Assembly: GCF_026130165.1 (NCBI RefSeq)
Contig: NZ_JAIHOM010000018.1
Location: 1 to 47,209, forward strand
Direction of reading: 5' to 3'
Origin: Spirulina subsalsa FACHB-351
GTDB taxonomy: Bacteria; Cyanobacteriota; Cyanobacteriia; Cyanobacteriales; Spirulinaceae
DNA length: 47,209 bases
The notes under the pieces are model-generated. The model was not told the origin of the DNA. It worked only from the letters and a program-made list of their open reading frames with translations, and did not search any database. The translations under genes were made by a program, and so were the position numbers. The first letter of the stretch is position 1, and each line of letters starts with the position of its first letter. Of this stretch, positions 16,003 through 25,483 are shown one piece after another.

Positions 16003-16218
16003 TTACACTCCCTCCCCAGGCAGTATCGCTGGTTCCCAACGACAAGATCCGCAAGTCTTCATTTCTGATATTTTGTGCTTGGCTAGCTTGTGGTTTCGTA
16101 ACATCCCTTTTACCTTCAGATTCTCTACAGCAATAACTTGGTTTTCGTTGACTATCTTGCGGGATAGTTTGTGTAGAAAGTCCTCACGGCAACGGGCAGT
16201 CTTGCCATAAACCGCCGA
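16003..16218 (-). pseudogene. tnpB remnant (IS200/IS605 OrfB)
   Basis: Read on the minus strand, an open stretch encodes YGKTARCREDFLHKLSRK, then VNENQVIAVENLKVKGMLRN and HKLAK. This is the characteristic central part of cyanobacterial TnpB (helix with RRxFLHKLS, then the IxxENLxVKGxxRN motif with its catalytic glutamate). After HKLAK it jumps to KTCGSC and stops at 16003-16005, so the region between, including most of the zinc ribbon, is deleted. An in-frame stop (16219-16221) lies upstream and no N-terminal half remains. It is a dead element. Confidence 0.8.
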
Positions 16219-16311
16219 TCACATTGTACCTGATCATCCGAGGATTCGCGATCGCTCAGTTGGTTTATTGGTTGCTATTCATCCCCTCCCTGCAAGCGAG
16301 GAAGCAACATT

Positions 16312-16446
16312 TTGTTAAAACGCTGGGAGTCGCCCCGTCGTGTAGGTCGCAATGACAAGGGACGGGGGGGAACCGCCCGACAGCGCCAGTTGCGCAAACA
16401 GCAGCAAACCTTGCGACGGAAGCTAAAATCCTACCCTTCGACCTGA
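16312..16446 (+). other. Possible small basic ORF, 44 aa
   Basis: A frame starting at TTG encodes a very basic, R/Q/K-rich peptide (for example QRQLRKQQQTLRRKLKSYP). It has no ATG and no clear ribosome binding site, and I recognise no family. A small hairpin (tcgacc/ggtcga) overlaps its stop. It may be a fragment, a small nucleic-acid-binding peptide or chance. Confidence 0.25.
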
Positions 16447-16588
16447 ATAACGGTCGATCTATCGCGCTGGCAGAGCAGCCATTTCTCTCTTAATCACAAA
16501 GTTGGTCAAAACCCAAAAAGGGGACTATAATGAAATTAAGTTGATTTTTTGTTCAACGTTTTTTAGTCGTTCCACCCCCATAATAGCC

Positions 16589-16846
16589 ATGACCAAGCAC
16601 TACATCCTCCATTTAGACCCGAACGCCGAACACCCTTGGGATCAGTGTGTGTTGCGTAATCCCATGACAGGGGAACGACCGGATTTACAAAATGCGATCG
16701 CCCAGGCCGTTGGATCTGCTTCTGGGGAATACTTGATTGCCGTCAACATTGAAGTCGAAGTCTTAGAATCCACCACCCTCCCCCAGTCTAAACCCGAAAC
16801 TCGTCCCTTGGCTCTCTGGAAAACCCCCGTCCCCCTCGCCAACTAA
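16589..16846 (+). CDS. Conserved small protein, 85 aa, unknown
   Basis: The ATG at 16589 is preferred over an upstream frame opening at 16502, because the protein then begins with MTKHYILHLDPNAEHPWDQC. It is soluble and acidic with a proline-rich C-terminus (PLALWKTPVPLAN). It looks like a cyanobacteria-specific protein; no domain is recognised. A hairpin (16936-16988) separates it from smpB. Confidence 0.6.
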   Translation: MTKHYILHLDPNAEHPWDQCVLRNPMTGERPDLQNAIAQAVGSASGEYLIAVNIEVEVLESTTLPQSKPETRPLALWKTPVPLAN

Positions 16847-16935
16847 TCCCTTGAGACTCAGCAAAATATTGTAGGATCTCAACATAGGCGAACAACGCAG
16901 GATCGAGTCCAGTTCAACCGTTATGCGCTCATCAT

Positions 16936-16988
16936 CCGGTTTCTGAGTCCAATCGCGCTTAAACCTCCGAAAGTCACTCAGAAACCGG
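16936..16988. terminator. Inverted repeat between the 85-aa gene and smpB
   Basis: Perfect 13-bp inverted repeat (ccggtttctgagt / actcagaaaccgg) with a 27-nt loop. It belongs to the gaaaccgggtttc repeat family also seen at 41236-41294. It could end transcription of the 85-aa gene or lie in the smpB leader. Confidence 0.5.
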
Positions 16989-17066
16989 GTTTTCTGCTCC
17001 AATCTTTTGGGTTCAAACCCCCATTCTTTAAGGCGTGTAGTTCACTCATCACTTCAGGAAAAAACC

Positions 17067-17534
17067 ATGGGAGAAGAGAAAAGCGGCGTGAAAATCATTA
17101 CAGATAATCGTAAAGCGAGATATCTGTATGAAATCGTAGAAACCTACGAAGCCGGAATTCAATTAGTCGGCACAGAAGTTAAATCCATCCGCGCCGGACG
17201 GGTTAATATGCAGGATGGCTATGGACTGATCCGCAACGGAGAAGCCTGGTTAATTAACGTTCATATTTCCCCTTACCAAGAGAGTAGCGATTACTTCAAT
17301 CATGATCCTCGTCGGACGCGCAAGTTATTAATGAAGCGTAAGGAAATCAACAAATTAGTGGGCAAATTAGAACAAAAAGGCTTAACTTTAGTGCCGTTAA
17401 AAATGTATTTTAAGCGAGGTTGGGTGAAAGTCGTTCTCGGTTTAGGACGCGGGAAGAAACTCCACGACAAACGGGAAACAACGAAACAACGCCAAGATCA
17501 AAGGGATATGCAGCGTGCCTTGAAACGATTTTAA
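17067..17534 (+). CDS. smpB: SsrA-binding protein SmpB
   Basis: 155 residues from ATG at 17067 (ggaaaaaacc upstream); the longer frame from 17007 adds an unrelated N-terminus. SmpB binds tmRNA and delivers it to stalled ribosomes for trans-translation. The OB-fold core is evident: YEIVETYEAGIQLVGTEVKSIRAG, then LINVHISPYQ, and HDPRRTRKLLMKRKEI. The C-terminal tail is basic (GKKLHDKRETTKQR) and enters the ribosomal mRNA path. No ssrA gene was seen in the window. Confidence 0.95.
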   Translation: MGEEKSGVKIITDNRKARYLYEIVETYEAGIQLVGTEVKSIRAGRVNMQDGYGLIRNGEAWLINVHISPYQESSDYFNHDPRRTRKLLMKRKEINKLVGKLEQKGLTLVPLKMYFKRGWVKVVLGLGRGKKLHDKRETTKQRQDQRDMQRALKRF

Positions 17535-17931
17535 ACTCTAAAACCTCCCTAGGGTGCGTCAGACCGAATCAAGATCAACTTAAATTAAAATAGTCACAAC
17601 TGACGCACTATCTCAAGTCACTGACGCACCACCTGACCGAAAAAAGATAAGAATATCCCCGTTGACCTTTCATTGAAAAACCCTAAATTCAGTGAAAACT
17701 CGGTTGTGGAAATTATAAAAATAGTTTACTAACTACATTCTTCTCTGAATAAACTTCTTCTAAAAAATCACGCATCTACTTTACACAGGCTTTAAATAGA
17801 CCACAAAAAAACCAAGGTTTCGTAAAAAGACCTTGTTTGGCCTTGTCTTGGCTTAGAGCAGATTGTTATAAAGGGAACAACAGGGTCTCTAAAGAGTATT
17901 GAGTAAAACTAGAAAATAAGGTAAACGACTA
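17535..17931. other. Intergenic region with tgacgcac repeats
   Basis: About 400 bases, AT-rich towards the next gene. It contains ggtgcgtcag (17553-17562), ctgacgcac (17600-17608) and ctgacgcacc (17621-17630), that is one inverted and two direct copies of one motif. Outer copies can form a 10-bp stem. The 3' part holds the promoter of the PEP-CTERM gene but I see no clear -10/-35 pair. Confidence 0.45.
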
Positions 17932-18801
17932 ATGAACACTAAACTCAGCTTATCTATCTTCGCAGGAATTTTAGCCAGCAGCCTCGGATTAAGTAGTGCA
18001 GCCCAAGCGGCAGGTTTTTATTTCCAGACTAATTATTCAACCAACCCGAGCTTAAGCGGAGATAACCGTTGGCGCGGTGATATCATGCTGGATTCTGTCA
18101 CCTTTGATGATCAGACATTTAGCAATTTCTCCTTAGTGAATAATGTGAACATCCTCTACAATGATGCCTTCACGGGGGGAAATACTGGTGCAGCCAGTGC
18201 AGATATGGGGCGCTTGGCAACTATTGGTTTATCTCAAGAGGATCTCACCAATGATGGTGCTGTGGCAGCGTTAGGAAATCAGAACCTGGGCAGCATTATT
18301 GATGGGGAAGATAGAGGAACCGTCTCGATGGATCTGTTCTTTGAAACGGCTGTGAATAACCTGTTACTCTGGGAACGGGGCCGGAATAGTGGGATGTCTA
18401 TTCAAGCCATTGACAAACAAGGGAACTTATTAGGAAATCTCCTCAATCTGGACGCTCGTCAGTGGGCTGATGCCGGATTCCGGATGGGTACAATGGAAAT
18501 TGGCAATAGTGTTCAAAACGTGGGTTCTATTGGGATATCTCTTGAGGATTTAGGGCTTTCGTCTTTGATTCATGGGGTTCGGGTGGTAGCGAAAGGTAAC
18601 AGTTTCTTCAATAATAATGTCTCTTTAGATGATTTAGGATTGCTGGAAAGTACGGGTAAAAATGCCGCTTTCTACAATGGCCCTGACTTTAAGGTAGTAG
18701 GTTTAAAAACATCTGTTCCCGAACCTACAATGGTGATTGGTTTAGGTGCTGTCGCGTTTGGTGTGTTAACCACTCGTCGCAAACGGGCGAATAATGCCTA
18801 A
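17932..18801 (+). CDS. PEP-CTERM exosortase-dependent surface protein
   Basis: 289 residues. An N-terminal signal peptide ends near AAQAA (residue 26). The C-terminus has the sorting signal VPEPTMVIGLGAVAFGVL followed by TTRRKR, the PEP motif, membrane helix and basic tail recognised by exosortase. The body is asparagine-, glycine- and serine-rich with repeated beta-type segments and no enzyme motif. It resembles the cyanobacterial XDP2-type exosortase-dependent proteins (tentative). The product is presumably secreted or surface-exposed; the exosortase is not in the window. Confidence 0.85.
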   Translation: MNTKLSLSIFAGILASSLGLSSAAQAAGFYFQTNYSTNPSLSGDNRWRGDIMLDSVTFDDQTFSNFSLVNNVNILYNDAFTGGNTGAASADMGRLATIGLSQEDLTNDGAVAALGNQNLGSIIDGEDRGTVSMDLFFETAVNNLLLWERGRNSGMSIQAIDKQGNLLGNLLNLDARQWADAGFRMGTMEIGNSVQNVGSIGISLEDLGLSSLIHGVRVVAKGNSFFNNNVSLDDLGLLESTGKNAAFYNGPDFKVVGLKTSVPEPTMVIGLGAVAFGVLTTRRKRANNA

Positions 18802-18831
18802 GTGTAACCGCGTTCTAGGTTAGACGCAATG

Positions 18832-18862
18832 AACCCAACACTTAACCAGAAAGTGTTGGGTT
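18832..18862 (+). terminator. Terminator hairpin after the PEP-CTERM gene
   Basis: Perfect 12-bp stem (aacccaacactt / aagtgttgggtt) around a 7-nt loop, 31 bases after the stop. It merges into the tandem repeat that follows. Confidence 0.6.
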
Positions 18863-19112
18863 TCGCTGTTGCTTTCCCTATTACTTGACTTTAACAAGAG
18901 GAGAAAAGCCTTAACTTGTCAAGGTTGGGTGTTGGGTTTCGCTGTCGCTACACCCAACCTACGGGGAGTTTTCTAGGGGTGGAAATATTCGCTGTCGCTT
19001 TCCCTATTACCTGACTTTAACAAGAGGAGAAAAGCCTTAACTTGTCAAGGTTGGGTGTTGGGTTTCGCTGTCGCTACACCCAACCTACGGGGAGTTTTTT
19101 AGGGGTGGAAAT
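18862..19112. repeat. 126-bp tandem duplication reaching into the uvrC 3' end
   Basis: Two near-identical direct copies (18862-18987 and 18988-19112) differ at a few positions. Each contains ttcgct...ctttccctatta, a ttaacaag...cttgtcaagg hairpin sequence, the gttgggtttcgct...acccaacctac hairpin, and ggggagtttt(c/t)taggggtggaaata. The last part of the right copy is the coding end of uvrC (Phe-His-Pro-stop on the minus strand), so the left copy carries a duplicate of those codons. Confidence 0.9.
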
Positions 19113-20979
19113 AATTGTAAATTTCTTGGGCTAATTTGGGACCAATGCCGGGGACTTGTTGTAATTGCTCTGGGGTGGCTTCTCGGATATAGTCAATGGA
19201 ATGAAAATGAGCTAGTAATTGCTTTTGTCGCTCAAACCCTAATCCGGGGATTTCTTCTAAGCGCGATCGCCTACTTTGTTGTAAGCGCTGTTGACGGTGG
19301 AAGGTGACGGCAAAACGATGGGCTTCATCTCGCAGGCGGCGTAACAATTGTACCCCCGGTTGGTCTGGATCTGTGGCTAAGGGTTGAGACTGTCCGGGTA
19401 AAAAGATTTCCTCTCGTTGTTTCGCTAAACTCACGACAGGCAACTCTGCTAAGAGGGAGGATTCTGGGTGAGATTGTAAAACAGCCACCACCGCAGACAG
19501 TTGTCCTTTCCCTCCGTCAATCATCACTAAATCGGGAAAGTCAGGATCATCTTGGGGAGAGAGTTGGGGATTTTCTAAATACTGGCGAAAACGGCGGCCG
19601 ATGACTTCGGCTAAACTGGCGAAATCGTCGGAATGACCGATGGTAATTTCTGGGTTTTTAATCTTGTAGTGACGGTAATGTTGTTGGGCGGGGATGCCAT
19701 CAATAAATACGACTTGAGAGGCTACAGCATTAGATCCCTGAATGTGGGAAATATCATAACCTTCGATGCGTTTGGGCAGGGCGGGTAAATCTAGGAATTG
19801 GGCGAGGTCTTGTAAGGCTTGTAGGTTGCGATCGCATTTTTTCTGAGTCCAGTCTAACTCGTACTGGGCATTGCGTTCCACCAGTTCCACTAATTCGGCT
19901 TTGGTCTGGCGCTGGGGGGTTAGCAGATGGACTTTTCGCCCCCGTTTTTCCGTCAGCCACTGGGTTAATAAATCCCCGTGAGGTAAGTCATACTGCACTA
20001 AGATTTCATGGGGAATTTCTACGGGGTCAACTTGCCAATAGTGTTCTTCTAGCACTCGTTGTAAAATCGCTCCCGGGGTCCCACTTTGAGCCTCGGCAAA
20101 AAAGCCTAAACGTCCCACTAATTTCCCAGCGCGAATCTGGAAGAGTTGGATACAACAATGTTGTTCATTGGCGGCTAAAGCAATGGCATCTCGGGAGATG
20201 GTGTCATCGGGTAAGGATACTTTTTGCTCCCCCTGTAGTTGATTTAAACCCTGAATTTGATCCCGCAATTTGGCCGCTAGTTCAAAGTTTAATTGTGCGG
20301 CGGCCTCCTGCATTTGTTGGCTGAGTAAGTCCATTAATTCTCTAGTTCGACCTTGGAAAATCATGGCGACTTTCTGGACAATTTTCTGATAGTCCTGGGG
20401 GGTGATTAAGCTTTGACAGACTCCCGGACAACGCCCGATGTCATAGTTGAGGCAAGGACGGTCTTTAAATAGGGGTTTAGGACGCTGACGCAGGGGAAAA
20501 ATGCGCTTAATCAGGTGGAGGGTATTCCGTAATACTCTGGTGTCTACATAGGGGCCATAGTAGCGATCTTTTTCTTGGGTGAGTCGTCGTTTTCGGGTGA
20601 TAAAAATGCGGGGATAATCTTCTGACCAAGTAATACAAATATAGGGGTATTTTTTATCGTCTTTTAATAGAACATTAAAATAGGGTTGATGTTGCTTGAC
20701 TAAATTCGCTTCTAATGCTAGAGCTTCGGCTTCAGTATCGGTGACGATGAATTCAATCTCAGCCACTTGACGCACCATCATAGCAATGCGATCGCTTAAA
20801 GGTTGGGAAGAGCGAAAATAGGAACGAACTCGCGATCGCAATTTTTTGGATTTGCCAATATAGAGAATCTGCGCGCTACTATCTCGCATCAAATACACCC
20901 CCGCTTCTAGGGGGATTTCCTTCAGTCGTTGTTCGAGACGTTCAGGATTTTGGAGGAGGCTGGGGGTAGAGTTTAGCAA
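19099..20979 (-). CDS. uvrC: Excinuclease ABC subunit C
   Basis: 626 residues, the normal length. UvrC makes both incisions in nucleotide excision repair. The GIY-YIG nuclease is at about 22-100 ([20 protein letters not shown]), the CxxC-type [16 protein letters not shown] near 160, the UVR motif near 203-238, the RNase H-like nuclease in the middle ([19 protein letters not shown]), and two helix-hairpin-helix motifs at the end ([25 protein letters not shown]). The start appears to be TTG. The stop lies in a tandem duplication. Confidence 0.95.
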   Translation of the reverse strand: MLNSTPSLLQNPERLEQRLKEIPLEAGVYLMRDSSAQILYIGKSKKLRSRVRSYFRSSQPLSDRIAMMVRQVAEIEFIVTDTEAEALALEANLVKQHQPYFNVLLKDDKKYPYICITWSEDYPRIFITRKRRLTQEKDRYYGPYVDTRVLRNTLHLIKRIFPLRQRPKPLFKDRPCLNYDIGRCPGVCQSLITPQDYQKIVQKVAMIFQGRTRELMDLLSQQMQEAAAQLNFELAAKLRDQIQGLNQLQGEQKVSLPDDTISRDAIALAANEQHCCIQLFQIRAGKLVGRLGFFAEAQSGTPGAILQRVLEEHYWQVDPVEIPHEILVQYDLPHGDLLTQWLTEKRGRKVHLLTPQRQTKAELVELVERNAQYELDWTQKKCDRNLQALQDLAQFLDLPALPKRIEGYDISHIQGSNAVASQVVFIDGIPAQQHYRHYKIKNPEITIGHSDDFASLAEVIGRRFRQYLENPQLSPQDDPDFPDLVMIDGGKGQLSAVVAVLQSHPESSLLAELPVVSLAKQREEIFLPGQSQPLATDPDQPGVQLLRRLRDEAHRFAVTFHRQQRLQQSRRSRLEEIPGLGFERQKQLLAHFHSIDYIREATPEQLQQVPGIGPKLAQEIYNYFHP

Positions 20980-21153
20980 GGCTCAATACCAGTATAGGAA
21001 TTACGATAACAAAATCTAGGTCTTGCCCCTTGCCCATAGATCCATCGGGATGGGATGATAGATGTCAGCCTTGGGGCAATCCCAGTCTTGGTGCTTTAAT
21101 CCCCAACGCATTTGCCCTTAACCGTAGTTCTCATAATAATAGCCTAAGAAAAT

Positions 21154-23181
21154 ATGGTCGTTGCTAGCCAATCACTCGAAGAACTTTGCATCAATTCCAT
21201 CCGCTTTTTAGCCATTGACGCGGTGCAAAAAGCCAATTCAGGCCACCCCGGACTGCCCATGGGGGCGGCTCCGATGGCTTTTGTGTTGTGGGATCGTTTC
21301 ATGCGCTACAATCCCAAAAACCCCAACTGGTTTAACCGCGATCGCTTTGTATTATCTGCTGGTCATGGCTGTATGTTGCAGTATGCTCTGTTACATTTAA
21401 CAGGCTACGACAGCGTTTCGATGGAGGATATCAAGCAGTTCCGTCAGTGGGAATCCAAAACCCCCGGACACCCGGAAAACTTTGTCACATCAGGTGTTGA
21501 AGTAACCACCGGCCCCCTCGGACAAGGGATTGCCAATGGAGTTGGACTAGCAATGGCAGAAGCGCACCTCGCGGCCATGTTCAATAAACCGGATTGCACC
21601 CTCGTAGACCATTACACCTATGTGATTTTAGGGGATGGTTGTAACATGGAAGGGATTTCTGGAGAAGCTTGTTCTTTAGCAGGTCACTTAGGACTAGGTA
21701 AATTAATCGCCCTCTACGATGATAACCACATCTCTATTGATGGTTCTACCGACTTATCCTTTACGGAAGATGTAGGCAAACGGTTTGAAGCCTATGGCTG
21801 GCACGTTGTGAGCGTTCCCGAAGGCAACACCAACCTAGAAGCCATTGCCAAAGCCCTTGAAGAGGCCAAATCTGTCACCGACAAACCCTCTTTAATTAAA
21901 GTCACCACCACCATCGGTTATGGCTCCCCCAACAAAGCGAACACCCACGACGTTCACGGGGCCGCTTTAGGAGATGCAGAAGTAGCCGCCACTCGTGAAC
22001 ACTTAGGCTGGAACTATGAACCCTTTGTGGTGCCAGAAGATGCCTTAAGCCACTTCCGCAAGGCCGTAGAACGGGGTGCCAGCTATGAGGCCGAATGGAA
22101 CGAAACCTTTGCCCAATACAAAACCAAGTATGGCGAAGATGCGGCTCTGTTTGAGCGGATGGTGAGCGGGAAACTGCCGGAAAATTGGGATCAGTGCCTC
22201 CCCACCTACACCCCCGACACCAAGGCAGATGCGACTCGGAATCAATCCGGTGCCACCTTAAACGCGATCGCTGGAACGTTACCCGAACTGTTTGGCGGTT
22301 CTGCGGACTTAGCTCCCTCCAATAAAACCCTGATTAAAGGGGCGGGGGATTTCCAAAAAGGCAACTATGGCGGGAAAAACCTGCGCTTTGGAGTCCGGGA
22401 ACACGGCATGGGAGCAATTTGTAACGGGATTGCCCTCCATAACTCCGGTTTACTGCCCTACGGTGCGACCTTCTTGGTGTTTACAGACTATATGCGCAAT
22501 GCTATCCGTCTGTCTGCACTCTCCCATGCGGGGGTGATTTGGGTGATGACTCACGACTCCATCGCCCTCGGGGAAGATGGCCCGACTCACCAACCTGTTG
22601 AGCATATTGCCTCTCTGCGCGCTATTCCCGATTTAATCGTCCTCCGTCCTGCGGATGGCAATGAAACCTCTGGGGCCTATAAAGTGGCCGTTGAACGGGC
22701 GAAAGGCATTGGTAGCGCGAAGAAACAAGCTAGTTTGTTGGCCTTGTCTCGTCAAAACCTGCCCAACTTGGCCGGGACTTCTATTGAAAACACCCTGAAA
22801 GGGGCTTATGTTCTCTCGGATAGTGAAGGCACTCCCGATATTATCCTGATTGGCACGGGTGGAGAACTGTACCTCTGTGCGGAAGCGGCTGATAAGTTAC
22901 GGGCCGAAGGGAAGAAGGTTCGGGTGGTTTCTATGCCCAGTTGGGAACTGTTCGAGGAACAGGATGCGGCTTATAAGGAATCGGTTTTACCCCAAGGTGT
23001 CACAACCCGTCTCGCGGTGGAAGCCGGGATTAGCATGGGTTGGGGTCGTTATGTGGGTAACGAAGATAACACAATTGGGGTGAATACCTTTGGGGTATCT
23101 TCTCCCGGTAATGTGGCGTTAGAGAAGTTTGGTTACACGGTGGAAAATATCGTCAACCGAGCTAAAGCGCTGTTAGGTTAA
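21154..23181 (+). CDS. tkt: Transketolase
   Basis: 675 residues. Transketolase transfers two-carbon units in the Calvin-Benson cycle and pentose phosphate pathway using thiamine diphosphate. Seen motifs include [18 protein letters not shown], the ThDP-binding [22 protein letters not shown] with NHISIDGST, the [10 protein letters not shown] motif with its catalytic glutamate, and [18 protein letters not shown]. The start at ATG 21154 gives the common N-terminus with [18 protein letters not shown]. It is monocistronic, between uvrC (-) and the holB-like gene (-), with a terminator-like hairpin after it. Confidence 0.95.
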   Translation: MVVASQSLEELCINSIRFLAIDAVQKANSGHPGLPMGAAPMAFVLWDRFMRYNPKNPNWFNRDRFVLSAGHGCMLQYALLHLTGYDSVSMEDIKQFRQWESKTPGHPENFVTSGVEVTTGPLGQGIANGVGLAMAEAHLAAMFNKPDCTLVDHYTYVILGDGCNMEGISGEACSLAGHLGLGKLIALYDDNHISIDGSTDLSFTEDVGKRFEAYGWHVVSVPEGNTNLEAIAKALEEAKSVTDKPSLIKVTTTIGYGSPNKANTHDVHGAALGDAEVAATREHLGWNYEPFVVPEDALSHFRKAVERGASYEAEWNETFAQYKTKYGEDAALFERMVSGKLPENWDQCLPTYTPDTKADATRNQSGATLNAIAGTLPELFGGSADLAPSNKTLIKGAGDFQKGNYGGKNLRFGVREHGMGAICNGIALHNSGLLPYGATFLVFTDYMRNAIRLSALSHAGVIWVMTHDSIALGEDGPTHQPVEHIASLRAIPDLIVLRPADGNETSGAYKVAVERAKGIGSAKKQASLLALSRQNLPNLAGTSIENTLKGAYVLSDSEGTPDIILIGTGGELYLCAEAADKLRAEGKKVRVVSMPSWELFEEQDAAYKESVLPQGVTTRLAVEAGISMGWGRYVGNEDNTIGVNTFGVSSPGNVALEKFGYTVENIVNRAKALLG

Positions 23182-23207
23182 GCCGGGGTTTACCCCATTA
23201 TTCTAGA

Positions 23208-23250
23208 TTGACCCCTCATTCCCCACGCCTTGTGCTGGGGGATGGGGGGT
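23208..23250 (+). terminator. Terminator-like hairpin after tkt
   Basis: A C-rich arm (23211-23224) pairs imperfectly with a G-rich arm (23237-23250) around the loop acgccttgtgct. A smaller ggggtttacccc stem (about 23185-23196) precedes it. These lie just after the tkt stop. Confidence 0.5.
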
Positions 23251-23261
23251 TAATTGATTAA

Positions 23262-23467
23262 TTAGGGCTTGCTGAATAACTCTACTCGTGGGGCTAGGGA
23301 ATTGATAATTAATAATTGATAATTGTCAATTGATAATTGATAATTTCTCCCCCTGCTCCCCTGCTCCCCCGCTCCCCTGAGAATTGATAATTAATAATTA
23401 ATAATTGTCAATTGTCAATTGTCAATTCCCCACTCCCCTGCTCCCCAAGTTATTCAGCAGACCCTAA
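23262..23467. mobile_element. MITE-like element with 19-bp terminal inverted repeats
   Basis: The left end (23262-23280, ttagggcttgctgaataac) and right end (23449-23467, reverse complement ttagggtctgctgaataac) match at 17 of 19 positions. The roughly 200-base interior has no gene and consists of attgataatt/caattgtc and ctcccctgct repeats. Ends read TA-GGG and CCC-TA, as expected for an element duplicating a TA target (IS630/Tc1-mariner style; inference). The right end supplies the TAG stop of the minus-strand holB-like gene. Related ends occur at 692 and 11412. Confidence 0.7.
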
Positions 23468-24447
23468 CGAGAGGCGAGGGCTGTGGGATGGGAACAGAAT
23501 TGTAGGAGAGTACATTCCCAAACGAGACGGGGCTGAACATAGCCTAAGAGGGCCTGACGGGCTTTTTCGAGGGCTTCGAGGGGGGGGGAGTGACGGGGGT
23601 TTTTAAGATACTTTTGCCAGTAGGTGTATTGTAGATAATTTAAAAGCCAGAGTTGAGTTTCTGCTTCTAAGGTTTGGTCAATTTCTTTGGCTAAGAAAAT
23701 GGCTTGTTGGGGGCTGGTGGGCGGGGTGGCTAACTTGTGTAGGAGTTCTGGGGGGATGGCGGCCAGTTGTTCGGCGGCGAGGAGGGCTTCTCCCGGACTG
23801 CCTTGGGCGATCGCACACAAAACCCTATTGTCGGCAATTTCCCCGTAGCCCTTAGCGCGCAAAATCTCCCCCATCTCCTTGTGAGCGAGACGATAGAAGG
23901 GAATCCGTTGGCAGCGCGACACCAAAGTAGAGAGCAAGGAGTCCCCACTGGGAGCGATTAAAATTAAGGTAGCCCTCCCCGGTTCTTCAAGGGTTTTGAG
24001 GAGGGCATTGGCGGCCCCTTCTGCCATGGTGTGGGCATCTTCAATCACCACCACCGCACGAATAGCATTGAGGGGCGGACGGGCTAAAAAGTGGCTAATT
24101 TCGCGAATCTGTTCAATGCGAATCTGGGGAGGGGCTTTCCGTTTCAGACCCGCCGCCTCTGCTTCCGTTGCCGTGAGTCGTTGGCCTTGGTGTTGATAAG
24201 TCGGTTCGACCCAGAGAAAATCGGGGTGATTTTTGGCCTCGACCTTTTTATAGATTAAGGCCTGTTTGTCAGGAGGTTGATGGTGGGCGAGGAGGAGTTG
24301 AGCAAAAGCTCGGGCGGCGATTTTGCGCCCAATCCCCGGAGAGCCGACAAACAGATAAGCTGGGGCAATTTTATCTTTGAGTAGGGCTTGTTGGAGGAGT
24401 TCAACCGCTTGGGGTTGTCCTCTCAGGGCGAGAAAAGGATTCATCAA
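23464..24447 (-). CDS. holB: DNA polymerase III delta' subunit-like clamp-loader protein
   Basis: 327 residues. The AAA+ core shows GSPGIGRKIAARAFAQ (about 36-51) in the Walker A position with R-K-I in place of GK(T/S), so ATP hydrolysis is doubtful, as expected for delta'. The Walker B region reads AVVVIEDAHTM and the SRC motif VSRCQRIPF is present. A predicted role is as a stator of the sliding-clamp loader. No zinc-binding cysteine cluster is visible. ATG start. The TAG stop is the edge of a MITE-like element. Confidence 0.82.
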   Translation of the reverse strand: MMNPFLALRGQPQAVELLQQALLKDKIAPAYLFVGSPGIGRKIAARAFAQLLLAHHQPPDKQALIYKKVEAKNHPDFLWVEPTYQHQGQRLTATEAEAAGLKRKAPPQIRIEQIREISHFLARPPLNAIRAVVVIEDAHTMAEGAANALLKTLEEPGRATLILIAPSGDSLLSTLVSRCQRIPFYRLAHKEMGEILRAKGYGEIADNRVLCAIAQGSPGEALLAAEQLAAIPPELLHKLATPPTSPQQAIFLAKEIDQTLEAETQLWLLNYLQYTYWQKYLKNPRHSPPLEALEKARQALLGYVQPRLVWECTLLQFCSHPTALASR

Positions 24448-24542
24448 TCAATTGGCCATAGGACAAAGCGCTTAACTGGTCATCAAGGGGCGTACTCTTG
24501 CCGATAAGATGGAAAAAAAGCAGTATTACCAAACTTGATTTT

Positions 24543-25295
24543 ATGTCATCTATTCCTCAATCTTTAGAAGAAACCGTTAGTCAAGCCAAAGCCGCTACCC
24601 AGAGAGCATTAGAGGCTGGGTGTCAACGGGTACAGGTGGAGATTGTTCTTCCCGAAATTGCTTTAGAAGCTCAATCTCTCGCCCTTCAGTTTGCCGAACT
24701 GTTCGAGTCTTACGGTTCCGGGTTAAAAATTCTGTTTCCCGATACGGGGGCAGCCGCTTTAGCGCGACGGGATTGGGGAGAGACGGTGTTTAAGGTGACG
24801 GATCTCGGCAGCAGTCGGACTCCGGTTGAAATGAAACTCTCCGAGGATGATGAGGTGTTTCTGGTGGTGGCGGCTTCGGCGGTAGAGGTGGCCCAGGTGG
24901 AAAAATTGTGTAATTGGGCCCAAGAGCGCGATCGCCCGGTGATTCTCATTATCCCTCAACTGGAGAACGTGGCTACTATTGGCATTGGTTACGCTGCCCG
25001 GCAACTGCGGGAACGTTTCCTCAGTACCTTAGAAACGGCCTACTATCTTCGTCCCTTTGAAGGGGGGACTATTCTCCGCGCCTATCCCTCCCGTTGGCAG
25101 GTTTGGTTAGAGAAGGAGGAGGGGTACGAAAAGATCGCCGAAGAAGCCACCAAGCCCATCGGAGAGCGCTTAGAACGCATTATCATGGGTGCGATCGCCA
25201 ACAACCCCGATCAAGAGAATCCGGCGGTAGCTGTACCCAAGAAAACCGGGGTTTTGGGCAGTCTTCAACAGTTTTTAAAAGCCTTGAGTAGTTAG
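24543..25295 (+). CDS. DUF1995 protein (LPA3-like)
   Basis: 250 residues from ATG at 24543, chosen over an upstream frame start at 24498 because SSIPQSLEETVSQAKAAT is the conserved beginning. The DUF1995 family occurs in cyanobacteria and plastids; the plant member LPA3 assists photosystem II assembly. Motifs include VQVEIVLPE, a central FKVTDLGSS and an FEGGTILRAYPSRWQVW segment near the end. No membrane segment is present. It is divergent from the holB-like gene, with about 95 bases between the two start codons. Confidence 0.85.
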   Translation: MSSIPQSLEETVSQAKAATQRALEAGCQRVQVEIVLPEIALEAQSLALQFAELFESYGSGLKILFPDTGAAALARRDWGETVFKVTDLGSSRTPVEMKLSEDDEVFLVVAASAVEVAQVEKLCNWAQERDRPVILIIPQLENVATIGIGYAARQLRERFLSTLETAYYLRPFEGGTILRAYPSRWQVWLEKEEGYEKIAEEATKPIGERLERIIMGAIANNPDQENPAVAVPKKTGVLGSLQQFLKALSS

Positions 25296-25299
25296 GAAA

Positions 25300-25376
25300 T
25301 TGATAATTAATGATTAATGATTGATAATTGATAATGATTAATTGTTAATTATTAATTGTTCCCTATTCCCTATTTC
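25300..25376. repeat. attgataatt / attccct low-complexity tract
   Basis: Short units of ttgataatt, ttaatgatt and ttaattgtta are followed by ccctattccctatttcc. This is the same composition as the interior of the MITE-like elements, but without terminal repeats. It separates DUF1995 from the cyclase gene. Confidence 0.7.
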
Positions 25377-25483
25377 CTCTTGCCTTAACAATTAACTCAA
25401 GGATTCTCCTCTGTCGATTAAGATAGGTTTAGGGGCATCTCCGATTCTCATCCTTATTTTTTCTCCCCCTCTTCCTAAAGCCT

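Noticed and set aside
17000-17030. gggttcaaaccccc resembling a tRNA T-arm
   Set aside because: No acceptor, D or anticodon arms can be placed around it; the resemblance is limited to one short stem.
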